Of a DNA stretch of 64,000 nt, positions 15,555 through 26,600 are shown piece after piece. Location of the stretch: positions 18,477,082-18,541,081 of the forward strand of contig CM058230.1 in assembly GCA_030180135.1 (NCBI GenBank), given 5' to 3'. The position numbers and the translations under genes were made by a program. Within the stretch, counting starts at the first letter, position 1; each line of letters opens with the position of its first letter. Source of the stretch: Orychophragmus violaceus (lineage: Eukaryota; Streptophyta; Magnoliopsida; Brassicales; Brassicaceae). A model generated the notes under the pieces. It saw only the letters and a list, made by a program, of their open reading frames with translations, searched no databases and was not told the origin of the DNA.

Positions 15555-15835
15555 CAGAGGTGGGAAGTATACATAGGATGATGCAAAGACTGTTATGATT
15601 CAAATATTGAATGTGGTTGGTTGCCTTTTTTCATCTCCAAGGTGTTGTACACCGTGATCTCAAACCCGAGGTTGATTAAAAAAAACTCTTTACTACTTAT
15701 ACAATTTGATCTTCATCGCCATCTTATTGAAGTTTACTTGGACTGTTTGGATCAGAATTTCTTTTTTACCTCAAAAGAAGACACCTCTCAACCGAAGGCA
15801 ATAAATTTTGGTTTGTCAGATTACGTGTGACCAGG
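15555..15835 (+). pseudogene. CDPK-related protein kinase (CRK) fragment
   Basis: Directly after the Copia LTR, frames spell pieces of the kinase catalytic core: DDAKTVMIQILNVV (with a stop before it), then after a small frameshift AFFHLQGVVHRDLKPE, the HRD catalytic loop. An intron-like stretch with a CAG acceptor follows (about 15671-15755), then TSKEDTSQPKAINFGLSDYV and a stop. Functional CRKs have DFG, so the NFG here would be inactive. The similarity is to plant CDPK-related kinases, recognised from memory. The rest of the kinase may lie beyond the Copia element to the left, in which case Copia inserted into this gene or relic. Confidence 0.7.
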
Positions 15836-15949
15836 TAAAAAGTCCTCAAATCACTTGATGTCTTCTAATTAGATTCCAATATGGGCTTAATCTTTTGTTT
15901 GAGATGTTGAGGAACTTTCAGGTTTGTTGTTTGTTTCCCTTTTATTCTT

Positions 15950-16140
15950 ATGTAGGTGTGCTCACTTTGCCATTTATGATGAGATAAAAGTGGTGTACTC
16001 TTGGGTCGAAGATGATCCTTGCAGTGATGGAGATTTGCCTCCTTGGTCTGGTTGATCCACAGTCAGGAATTACCGTGTCGTCACCAAGCTGTAATCTTCG
16101 ACTCACAAACTCTGGAACCTTGTAAGTTTTGATAGTTTTC
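15950..16140 (+). pseudogene. Leucine-rich-repeat protein N-terminal fragment
   Basis: A plus frame at about 15970-16100 reads VVYSWVEDDPCSDGDLPPWSG, a stop, then NYRVVTKL. This resembles the N-terminal cap just before the first repeat in some plant LRR proteins (W-x5-DPC...W.GV). No leucine-rich repeats follow. It is a short relic with a nonsense codon, and I am not sure of the exact family member. Confidence 0.45.
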
Positions 16141-16796
16141 ACTTTAAATGTTTTGTTGTATACTAGATTGTGTAGTTAAAGTATACCTTGCTCGGGTTAG
16201 GAAACTTGAGACCTTTAATTTGGAACTCAATTACAAAGGGTTTATCTTGTGCATCAAAAGTTCATTTTTAAAAATCTTTTTATAGACCGAAGTTCCTTCT
16301 TTCTTTAGTTGAAGCTCTTTTTTCTTGTTTCAGCTCAAGTGGTTGAGAAACTCAATGGAGAAGAAAGTGATATATAGAAAGAGAAAGTTAGCAATGTCGA
16401 GTTAAGCAGCGAGCATCCTCAAGGTTGAAGTTTTGGCTTTGCTTGATAGATTTTGAAATTTTTAAGGACAAAGTGATCTTGTGTTAAACTAATAAGTTTT
16501 TTCTCTAGTATTGCTTCTACTTGGATTGGCTGGCTAGTATGATGTATTTTTGTTTGGGTTTAGGTTATTGGATTGAGACTTAGTGTGATGTATTTTAGCT
16601 AGTATTGTTGGCTTTAGACTTATGTATTATGGGTAGCATTGTTGGATTGAGACTTGTGTTATAATATATGAAATATTTTTATAAATTAGGTTTCTAGAAA
16701 ACATCTCTAAATTCCGAAAATGGTTTCAATACACAACAATACACTATTTCCATAACAAAAAAATATTATAGTGAAATTTGAGAGGGATACTGACTA
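16141..16796. other. Intergenic, no gene seen
   Basis: AT-rich sequence with repeated TTGGATTGAGACTT/GTGATGTATTTTAGCTAGTATTG phrases (about 16515-16660) suggesting small local duplications. No coding signal. Confidence 0.6.
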
Positions 16797-17380
16797 ATAT
16801 AGGGTCCCTAGACCGTTGTGTGGTGCATTTAGATTACAATCATATAGATCCCAGAATTATGAAACCATAATATTATAGGATTGCATGCCCGTAGTTGGAA
16901 TTTGATAGAACGGTTAGGTTGATTAAATAACTCGGTTAATTAAACGGATAGAAAATATTACATGGCATGTTAGATAGCATTTAGCGGTGATAGGTTGATC
17001 ATATTGTTGTTTTCTTGATTGGTTGATGCTTCATATAGAACTGCATGCTAGGGCTATATGCATATATATACGATAAGGAACGTAGCTAAATGAATCTATG
17101 TACATGAATTAAGAGTTAAATTAAAATACAAATAAACTTATAACAAATCTTAGAATACGATAATCGGGTTGGTTTTAGTTAAACGGTATTATCGATTTAA
17201 AGTATTAATTAAGAATTAATTAGTAGTCAGAAGATTAATAAGTTTATAAAGTTCAATGTGACGGATTGAGGTAATTAAAACATAGAATTGAAGAGTTAGG
17301 AATTAAAAGATATAATTTGGGGTTGAGCCGTCTAGGGAGTAAGTAAGTTTACTAACTACAATCTAGCGATAAAATAATTG
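16797..17380 (+). repeat. Third, highly decayed LARD-family LTR fragment
   Basis: It follows the older LTR segment 11160-11720 in order: GTTGTGTGGTGCATTTAGA, ATCATATAGATC, the TTGCATGCCCG region, ACTCGGTTAATTAA, the GCATGCTAGG...TATATGCATATATA phrase, and AGCCGTCTAGGGAGTAAGTAAG. It stops before the hairpin array. This shows the family has been active at this locus for a long time. Confidence 0.65.
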
Positions 17381-17479
17381 AATAATTGAAATATCATGGT
17401 TTTTAGGTATTTTAAGCCATGATATAAGTATATATTTGAGTCTTTTGTAGTGTCTTTCGAATCTTTTCAGGTGTTTTAT

Positions 17480-18680
17480 AGGTTTACACACGTTTACCCG
17501 ACCCTTACCTTATTCGATATTGAAATTACCCATTTGGGTAGTGAAATTTTATTTTAGCGGGTAAGGATACGGGTCGGGTATTATCCGAAATACCCAAATA
17601 CCTGTTTGAATAATTAAAATATAATTTTTTTAATAAATTTATATAAATATAAATAAAATTATATAATGAATAAAAGTTTTTTTTGTCAACAACATAAAGA
17701 TACACTACCGATTCTCAGCTATCCAAGTCGGAGGATTTGGTTTACATAAACAAAATAAGATGGCTGAACTCTAGCATTTTGTGCCAGATTGTCCGCCTTT
17801 GTATTGCTTGCTCTTGGAGTGTGAGTGATAACGAACCTTGTGAAGAAACTCTTACGACTCTCATACTCATCCAAATGACTCGAAAAAGTAGGCCATTTTG
17901 TGGGTGTAGACACTATCTTCACCAGCTCTGAACAGTCTGTAGCGAAAGTTACGTTTTGTTGATTCCATCTCTTCATGCATTACATTGCCTAAATTAGTGC
18001 TTCAAATTCTGCGTGAAGGGGAGATAGACTACATCTTATGTTCCTTACTCTCATCATTACATATTTATTGCCTTCGTAAATGTTGTCCATCCCTGTCCCT
18101 GAGAAAGTGTCACCTTCCTTCCACGATCCATCTACAAAACACCAACGGCCTTGTATGTCTACCCTTGCCCTCGCATACATATCCCTCGATAATATTTTGA
18201 GGTATTAAATTAATCATTGTTGCCTTTAATTGTGCATCTTCTCATGCTAGGGATTCCTCTTCAGCTAACTTTAATATATCCCTTGGATCCCGATCAAAGT
18301 TATTATATTTATTATTTATTTATTAAAAATATATAATAATTATATTTTTATATATAGAAGTTTATTTTGTTTTATTATTATTGTTATTTGATTAGTTTAT
18401 TTGATTATGAATTTCTATTAAAAAAAAAAATTAAAAGAGTTCGGGTATCCTAACTATCCGAACGGGTATCCTAACTATCCGAACATTACTCTTACTATTT
18501 AGAGTTCGAATAATAAATAGGTAATGATTTTAACTACCCGACCGACCCTTTCCCGACCTTTACCCGACCCGTACCCAACCCTTACCGTTTATTACCTGAA
18601 TGGGTATTGATTTTTGATACCTGAAATATCCATACCCGTTACTACCCGATCAATACCCACAAACGAACAAACCTACTAGT
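17480..18680. other. Repeat unit with TACCCG-rich ends
   Basis: TACCCGACCC/GGGTA-rich sequence at about 17495-17605 and again at 18440-18660 flanks a LINE relic. Ends TAGGTTT (about 17480) and AAACCTA (about 18675) are inverted, but no target duplication could be matched, so the boundaries are tentative. Confidence 0.35.
17719..18300 (-). pseudogene. LINE-type RNase H relic
   Basis: Minus-strand frames spell a plant non-LTR retrotransposon RNase H domain: GRWCFVDGSWKEGD near 18120, SPLHAEFEALI near 18000, then after a frame change the continuation FATDCSELVKIV and ITHTPRASNTKADNLAQNA (17719-17976). Frame breaks near 17980 and 18190 mean it is dead. Such domains lie at the C-terminus of L1-type ORF2 or in domesticated RNase H genes, and the decay argues against a functioning gene. 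Confidence 0.7.
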
Positions 18681-18689
18681 ACTTGATGG

Positions 18690-20100
18690 AGGAATCGTTT
18701 TGTTGATTTATATTACTGATTGTTTTCTTTTATACATGCAATTATCTAATTATTTTTATTAGGCTATTCAGAGATATTTTAATAACAAAAAAATTCAAGT
18801 TATTATAGGTTTCAGGAATTACTGTAGACTTTGGCTTTAAATGACGCCAAACCCCAATTTTTATTTTATTTTTAAATTGTAAGTCGTCTTTCAATCCCAT
18901 AACTTCATCATAATCATCTCTCATCTACTGATTTTGTATTGAATCTATGGGTGCAACTGAAATACTATTTTATAGAATAAAATGATCTGGAATGATTAAT
19001 TTTATAATTTTTTTACCATTCACCTTGAATTGAATTTTTTGGAATGGAATGGAATGGAATAAACATTCCACCAATTCCACACAAAAATTATTCCTCTACA
19101 AAATTGTTAAGGAATGAGTGACATGAATCTATTTCATTTTTATATAGATTCCATTTATCTTATTCCATTCATTTTTATCCCAACAATTCCATATTGTGTA
19201 AACCATTTACAGCCTATATATTAAATTTCGTTCAATAATTCTTACTTAAATTATTCAAATTTAATCTAAATTCTAAAAAAACTAACTAAAATTAACTATC
19301 GTAATCATTCATGGTTTACGCTACCACTAAAGTTCATTGCTATTTCTGGTCGTTTTCAAATCAATCATTAAATTGTCGGATTAACGTAATAGTGTGACTT
19401 TTTTTACTAGTGACTAGTGAGTGATACAATCATACGTGTTGCATGCATGTAATGCGGATGCAAAGTTTGTCCTGCACATGGCACCCTCGCTACCTTAGCC
19501 TTGAAGTAATTACACTTTAAACTAGTCTTTTGAATAAAAACACTTTAAACTAGTTTATGGCTTTATACTACTACGGACTATATTATTTCCAATTTTTGTC
19601 TTCTTTCCTCTGTTTTCTATCAATTTTCCTTCGCTTTTAGTGCCTCAAAATCATACATACTACTTTACTTTACAAATATTACATAATTCTTTACTATACG
19701 TTTACAACCAATTTTACTAAGGAAAAGAAAAATCAACATTTCTACTGTGTACGTGTGCATCGTCCTTATGACTTTGATGAAAGCTAGAATCTTGCTAGAT
19801 CGTAGAAAAAGCAAAGTGAAATGCATCTGATGTACGTAAAACTTGAGGTGGCAAATTAGTAAAGAACATGCCATCTTTTTTTTTCTTCTAATGTAACCCA
19901 CTACAATATTTTGTGCGTCGACCAGTCACACAATAACTAGACGACAAGCGAGCTTTCCATCTTTTATCTGTTGTTACTCTGCTTTGTGTACCAAAAATCT
20001 AACATTTACAAGTCATTACAGAAAAGACCTTAAAGTTTTAACATAGGGCACAGTGCTTATTAGTCATCGACCATCTTATAAGGATCTCTCTCCCCCTCTC
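18690..20100. other. AT-rich intergenic region
   Basis: No convincing gene. A GGAAT-rich stretch (about 18950-19210), which begins GGTGCAACTGAAAT and contains tandem GGAATGGAATGGAAT, looks like a small non-autonomous repeat. The last part is the upstream region of the X8-domain gene, with a pyrimidine-rich TCTCTCTCC run and TCTATAAC near 20110 as a possible TATA box. Confidence 0.5.
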
Positions 20101-20215
20101 TTTATCTCTCTATAACAAACACGCAAACTCTTATCTGTGCCCTTGTCAGTGTTAAACAAGTTTCGATCTTACTTGTTCAACAAGCATAACAGATATATCT
20201 AGTTTAGAATCAGCG

Positions 20216-21726
20216 ATGGCGATTTTGCTTCCTCTGTTTTTTCTCTTCTCCATGGCTACTTTTTCAAGTAAGATTCTTCGAGCTCCTTTTTACGTTGTTA
20301 TGCAAATCTTGTTACATATTTCTCCACTTCACCAAACATCTGTTCTGTTAGATTCTATCTTTTGCATGTTCTGATTTTTATTTGTCTCTTTTTCTTCGTC
20401 GTCATCGAATAGACGCGGCGGTTTGTGTGTGCAAGGACGGAAACGATCAAGCGCTTCAGAAAGTGATAGACTACGCGTGTGGATCAGGTGCTGACTGTTC
20501 GCAGATTGAGCAAACTGGTCCTTGTTTCCAACCCAACACCGTCAAGAACCACTGTGACGTCGCCGTTAACAGCTTCTATCAGAAGAAATCTTCCACTGGT
20601 GCAACGTGTGACTTTAACGGCGCCGCCTTCATCTCCACTTCCCCTCCTTCAAGTATTCTCTCCTTACCCATCTATCAAAACCCATCATTTTCTTTCATCA
20701 AACAATTCTTTTTATGTTGATTTTTTTCTTTCTTTACTGTGTTCTTGCAGATGCTTCAAGTTGTTTATCTAGTTCCAGGTATGTTTCACTTCATCCCGTC
20801 CTCTGTTTTACTTGGTTTTATCTTTATACATCAGTAATGAATATTACAATGGGTGATGATTATAGTTTGTTGAACAACACTTGTGATTGAGTTAAACCAG
20901 ATTGGTTGAAGGTCAAATGTACTAGGAGTGTAAGAATAATTGGAGAGTACTAAGTTTACTTGTCATGGTCGAGTTGGTTGAGGTTGTACCGGTTTACTCA
21001 GTTAATAAGAGTAAAAAGGTTGAGTTTGTTATAGATTCGGTTAAAAACAGAGGCGACAAGATCCGAGAGAATAAGTCATAAGTCTTAATGTATTCGCTAG
21101 GGGATTCTTCTTTGCAGTTGTTACCCTCTGTTCCAAGTGGATTTCTTGATCATCAAGCTAGGGTTCTAACTCGAGTAAAAGATCGTGTGTTCATCTTCCA
21201 CTGTTACCATCCTCTGCATTTTTATTTGTTTTAGCTTCGATACGAATGATCCAAAGATCCTCTGCTATGAGGAGAAAGGAGATTGATTCTTAAGAGAATC
21301 ACAAATATTTTTGATTAGTCCAGTAACAAGTCTATTACTCTCTAGATTTGCTACTGAATCTTTACAACTGGTTTACCTTAATCTAAACTTTATGATGATT
21401 TATGTGTGCTCACATAGTGACTCTTTTGCAGCTCCACTAGTACTCCGATTACCGGAGCTCCATCCACCGGAAATTCAACCACCGGAACTCCTTACACGGG
21501 AAATTTAACCACCGGGATGCCAATCAACGGCACCCCCACCAATGGAATGCCAATCAACGGCACTCCCACCAATGGAATGCCAACTTCATCTGTATTCCCT
21601 GAAACTACTATGGGACCTTCCGGGAGCACCACCGGTTTCGATCCGAGCGGTGGAGAGGAGCTCACTATCCGAACCACGACCGTTATCATACTAACCACCA
21701 TCGCGGCCGTGGCCTTGCGAGTTTAG
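20216..21726 (+). CDS. PDCB-like X8-domain GPI-anchored callose-binding protein
   Basis: Four exons give 204 residues: 20216-20267, 20413-20652, 20751-20778 and 21432-21726, all with GT-AG introns and a continuous frame. The start gives a signal peptide (MAILLPLFFLFSMATFS). An X8/CBM43 domain follows at about residues 22-104, with the cysteine spacing CVC, ACG, DCSQI, GPCFQPNTVKNHCDVAVNSFYQ, ATCDFNG and SSCL (shown in short pieces). A Thr/Pro/Gly-rich linker contains two copies of MPINGTPTNG. The hydrophobic C-terminus (VIILTTIAAVALRV) is a GPI-attachment signal. X8 proteins of this build bind 1,3-beta-glucan (callose), several of them at plasmodesmata. The closest relatives I recall are PDCB3/PDCB4 and Arabidopsis At1g26450. 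No defect is visible. A polyadenylation signal lies about 250 bp downstream. Confidence 0.85.
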
Positions 21727-21971
21727 GTGAGAGAGCATCTCAGACTAAAGGGTTTTACTTGCTATGAACAGCTGAGATTTTGCCAACGGTGTGTGTTTAC
21801 GTAGGTGAAAAGCTAGAGCTGTCTCTTTCTTCCCACTATTTTTTTTTTTAAAACTCTTTTTAGGGTTGAAATTTGATTCTCCTTTTGGGATTGTGACTTT
21901 CTCTTCTTCTTTAGTATTTTCTTTTTTGGATTTACTTCTTTAGTATGTTGTTTTATATAAAGTTAGAAACT

Positions 21972-21977
21972 AATAAA
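21972..21977 (+). terminator. Polyadenylation signal of the X8 gene
   Basis: AATAAA lies 246 bp after the stop codon, within T-rich sequence, and is a plausible near-upstream element for the X8 transcript. Confidence 0.45.
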
Positions 21978-22454
21978 GAGCTTTTCTTGCTTTCTTTTTG
22001 CATAATCAAGAACATGAGTTGATCTGCTTTCATCACATATCAAATTGAAGTTTTCAGTAATGATAAACTACACTTCTTTTTCAATTTTATCTGTTCATAA
22101 AAATTGTTTTAAATTTTTATTTTTGAAAACACAAAATACTTGCTGGTCATGTTCACTTTGGCTGTGGGGCTTCTAATGGCCTCGGCTGGGGAAAGAGAGG
22201 CCGATGAACCCGATGGTCAAACGGATGAATCCCTTTTTCGAAAAAGATTTAGTGTGGCTCTTCGTGATGTTTGGACATTGTGGATACTTCAGTTGGAAGC
22301 AATGTATAAGTATATATATATATGACTGTTCTTTATATTTTTTAATGTTTATACAAGAGATGAAATGAAGTGAATTTAAGTAAAATTCCCAAAGATTGTA
22401 GAGATTTTGAGTTCAGTCTTTTCCTGTGCAAAATGAAAACTTAGGAATAATAAT

Positions 22455-22460
22455 AAAAAA
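22455..22460 (-). terminator. RNA polymerase III terminator
   Basis: A run of six T on the minus strand lies two bases after the 3' end of the tRNA-Asn gene. Confidence 0.75.
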
Positions 22461-22462
22461 CG

Positions 22463-22536
22463 AACCAGAAAGAGGGGTCGAACCTCCGACCATGTGGTTA
22501 ACAGCCACACGCTCTAACCAACTGAGCTATTCCAGC
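22463..22536 (-). tRNA. tRNA-Asn (GUU anticodon)
   Basis: This 74-nt cloverleaf on the minus strand has A box TAGCTCAGTTGG, anticodon loop CTGTTAACC (anticodon GTT) and B box GGTTCGACC. Compared with the usual plant tRNA-Asn, the acceptor 3' strand reads TTCTGGT, so three of its seven pairs are G-U. The T stem closes with a G-U pair (GGAGG/CCTCT). No intron. It delivers asparagine to AAC/AAU codons if active, but the weakened acceptor leaves open a decaying copy. Confidence 0.88.
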
Positions 22537-22838
22537 TTTTGTTACATATTTCTATTGACAAGTATTTATACCGAAATACAAATGATACCTCTACAAACCA
22601 GCAATCATGGATGATGGATCATCAATGCATCATCATTAACCCAACCTCAAGACAACCGGTCAAAGAACATTGCCCGTCCGCGGCAAATCTGAGTGTATGT
22701 ATACACTTACACAGTCGCCAATCTAGACGAAAATTTCATTGGGAGCGATACAAATATTTAAATTAAAATTTATTGTATAATACCATCCTATATTAATATT
22801 AAAATTTTGTATACACATGGTGCATCTGAATTGTGCTA

Positions 22839-22840
<2 letters not shown>

Positions 22841-22892
<52 letters not shown>
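22841..22892. repeat. (AT)n microsatellite
   Basis: About 26 uninterrupted AT units. Confidence 0.97.
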
Positions 22893-22895
<3 letters not shown>

Positions 22896-23244
22896 TTGTT
22901 TCAAAACATTTTTTTCAATTCTTTCTGTAAAAAAGTACTAAAGAATTTATAAAAATAATTAATTTATAAAAAAACTGTAAAATAATTACTGCAATCATCC
23001 ATTTGAAAGGCTTAGAATTAAACATTATACAGTTTACTTTATGTAAAATTTTAAATATTGTGTATACATAGTTAACTGATTAATGCATAAAATTAATGAA
23101 TTAGTAGAAGTGGTCTTAATAAAAAAAGGCAAGTATATAGGTATATTTGGCTATTAAATTTAGACAGACAAAATTCAATCATTTATGAAAAAGTTGATCA
23201 GATAAAGTAACTGAAAAAAGGAAATCATTGGGAGCAAGTATATT
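22893..23244. other. AT-rich intergenic, no gene seen
   Basis: No open frame or motif of note. It ends at the ATTTG target duplication of the Copia element. Confidence 0.6.
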
Positions 23245-23249
23245 ATTTG

Positions 23250-23667
23250 TGTTAAGAAGCTATAGAAGTTTGTAAAGCTTTCTCATTCATACAAAGAGAG
23301 AGGCGACAACCTTAGAGCATGTCCATTAGAGTCTTTTAGGTTGGGTCTCTTAAAAAAAAATATTAAAATAATGTGGGTTCCACGTGGGACCCACATTTTT
23401 TTTTAAAAAACCGTATCCGAAATCCCTTGTTTAAGGGACGCTCATTGTCTCCGTCTCGCCACTTGTCGAGCTCCCATTGGTCGACTTTTTTTTTGTATTT
23501 TTTTTTTTTCGACTTCAAAAAAAAAAAAAAAAAATTAACAATAAAAAAATAAAGGGAAGAGACGCACCTCCGGTCCTCTGGTGGAGATGCTCTTATTATG
23601 TTTTGTACATTCATTTAACCTATGTACACATAACTATCGTAAATATATGTGGACCTATAGTCCAATA
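23250..23667 (-). repeat. Copia 3' LTR carrying a MITE
   Basis: It matches the 123-bp 5' LTR on both sides of a 278-bp insertion flanked by TTA. A further 14 bp or so after the insertion is missing from the 5' LTR. Confidence 0.9.
23315..23592. mobile_element. PIF/Harbinger-type MITE inside the LTR
   Basis: Terminal inverted repeats GAGCATGTCCATTAGAG and GAGCATCTCCACCAGAG (14 of 17 match), flanked by TTA on both sides. The empty site is preserved in the other LTR, which proves the insertion. Inside is a near-palindrome around CCACGTGG and long A/T runs. Confidence 0.92.
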
Positions 23668-23674
23668 CCTCCTC

Positions 23675-26600
23675 TCAAGGTGGAGTGTGAAGATTGCAAA
23701 CACCCAACTTGAGAAGAAACTCCTGAAACTTTTTACGACCGAGTGCCTTCATCATAATATCAGTGAGCTGTGTTTTCGTCGATACGTGTTTGGTTGCGAT
23801 GATGCCTCGTAGTATCTCATCTCGGATGAAGTGGCAATCCATACCCACATGCTTTATTCGAGCATGAAACACTGGGTTTGCAGCAAGACTGATCGCTGAT
23901 TTGCTGTCGGAATGTATCGTAACCGGCGCATCACATGATATATCCAGCACATGAAGTAGTTGCCTCAGCCATATGATTTCACTAACCGTGTCTGCCATTG
24001 CTCTGTACTCGGCTTCAGCCGAAGATCTGGAAATCGCATCTTGCTTCTGTGTTTTCCATGAGAGTGGTGATCCACCAAGTTGAATGAACCAGCCTGTCAG
24101 TGAACGTCTAGTGATCGGACATGCTCTCCAATCTGAATCGCACCAAGCTGATAGTACCAAGTCAGTCTTAGTTCGGAGAAGTATGCCTTGACCTGGGCTG
24201 TTCTTTAGGTACTGAATAACTTTGAGAGCGGCATCCCAATGAGCAGGCTTCGGGTTGCTCATGAATTGTGAGAATATGTGAATAACGTATGACATCTCTG
24301 GGCGTGTTGTGCTGAGGTAAATGAGCTTACCAACTAGACGTCGGTAGGAAGTCGGATTTGGCATCGATGGTCCTTAAACGAGATCTAACTTGTGGTTTTG
24401 TTCGAGAGGAAATGTAACCGGCTTGACACCGAGGAGGCCTGTTTCTGAGATCAAATCCAGGACGTATTTCTGCTGACACAAGTATATACCAGATGGGTTG
24501 CGGGCGACTTCAATTCCCAGAAAATAATGCAACACTCCGAGGTCTTTCATATGGTAGCAATGACTCAAGTATTGTTTGAATTCGGTGATAACAGCCAATG
24601 TGTTTCCAGAGATAATAAGATCGTCAACGTATACGAGCACGTGCAGTCGAATGTTTTCACGAGCTAGCGTGAAAAGAGAGTAATCCGGATCACTTTGCTG
24701 AAATCCGTAATCCTTGAGAGAATTAGCTAGCTTGCGAACCAGCATCGCGGAGCTTGCTTAAGACCGTAGAGTGATTTGCAAAGGCGACAAACTTTGGTTT
24801 TGTCCTGTGTTCGGAAGCTCGGGGGAAATTGCATATAAACTTCTTCGTCTAGATCACCATGAAGGAAGGCGTTGTGCACATCCATTTGGTGAATTTCCCA
24901 ATCACATGATGCTGCTTTTTGGAGAAACGCACGAACTGTGACCATCTTAGCAACCGGTGCGTATGTCTCATTGAAATCAACACCTTCAGTTTGATGATTT
25001 CCAAGGACAGCCATCCTTGCTTTATGTCGAGAGAGAGTGCCATCAGCGTTGAGCTTTAGACGAAACACCCATTTACAACCAAGAGCATACTTTCCTGGTG
25101 GGAGTTCTTCAACGGTCCAAGTCCCTTCTGCTTCACAAGCATTGAGTTCGGTGACGATTGCGTCACGCCAGTTCGCATCTATCACTGAATCTTTGTAATG
25201 CTTCGGCTCAACGGCGCTTGTAACAGCGTGGAGGTATGCATGATACTGATCTGAAAATCGAGAGCTGGATATGTAGTTCTCGAGTGAGTATGGTGTCGAA
25301 GAAGGGCTCATGAAGAAGCATGGTGACATAATCAGAGAGTTTAGTCGGGACCTTTTTGGTTCTGTGACCACGGCCCAAAGTAATGATCTCAGAAGAGGTA
25401 ACATCAGCGACGGCTGTTGGCACAGTTGTAACCGGAACAGCAGTAACCTGGACGTCGGAAGCTGCTGTAGATGGAGGCTCAGATTCGACAAACAGCCCGA
25501 GGTCAGGGTCAATGGAGGAGGAATGTCCAGTTGTTTCTGATTCAACAACATCATCTGTATGTTGTGATTCAGTAGGAGCATTTGTGGAAGACGTAACGAG
25601 TGTAGGCTGAGGTGTAGGAGCGAAGTACTCATCAGCATGTTCATCAAAGTGAGGACAATGTTCAGTAGGCTGAGCCGTTGGTGATGATGCTGAATCAGTA
25701 ACAGAGGCTGCAAGTGGAAATTCTGATTCGAAGAATAAGACATCTCGTGATACAGAAACTTTTCCAGTTTCGATGTTGTATACGCGCCACTCTTTCTTGT
25801 TGAAAGGACAACCGATAAAAACAGACCGGGCTCCACGCGGTTCAAATTTGTCACCTCCATGTCTCTGGTTGTGAACATAGCACAAACAGCCCATCACTCT
25901 GAGATGATTCAACGGTGGAGGGCGATTGTAGACAATCTCGAATGGCGTCTTGCCATCGAGAACCGAAGTGGGTGTTCGGTTAATGAGATATCCAACAGTA
26001 AGAGCGTAGTATCCCCAGAATTCAACCGGTAGATTAGCTTGTAAACGAAGAGCACGAGCAACATTGAGGATGTGCCGATGTTTGTGCTCGACACGACCAT
26101 TCTGTTGAGGTGTCCCAACACAGGAGGTTTCATGAATGATCCCTTTCGCTGCGAAAAAATCCGAGAGACATATAAACTCAGAACAATTATCACTTCTAAC
26201 GGTTTTAACTTGTGTGGAGAACTGACGCTCCACAAGAGCTAAGAAATTCTTTAGATGCGTGGGTGCATCTGTCTTAGATGGCAGTAAATTAATCTAGACA
26301 GCCCGAGAAAAAATCATCAAGTATAGTGAGAAAGTAGCGAGAACCGCAGAGAGATGTTGTTCGATGCGGACCCCAAAGATCGCAATGAATCAATTCAAAA
26401 ACAAAATTTTTCTTATTGATACTCAAAGAAAAAGAATCTCTTGTCTGCTTGGCGCGAATACAAACATCGCACTTCTTGGAATCAAAAACACTATTACTTA
26501 AATCTGAAAACTTCAACAACGATAAATCCTTAGAGGAGGGATGTCCCAGACGTTGATGCCACATATCCAAAGATGAAGAGCTCGTCGATGTGACTGCGGA

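Noticed and set aside
17480..18680. hAT-type element around the LINE RNase H relic, ends TAGGTTT/AAACCTA
   Set aside because: No 8-bp target duplication, and the terminal match is only 7 bp.
22140..22325. 61-codon frame and a faint resemblance to 42900-42990
   Set aside because: The similarity is limited to a GCTGTGGGGCT/GAAAGAGAG phrase, and the frames disagree.
25208..25880. Separate gene models from the overlapping frames within the minus-strand Copia region
   Set aside because: All visible motifs belong to one broken Copia polyprotein. The extra frames are shadows created by frameshifts.
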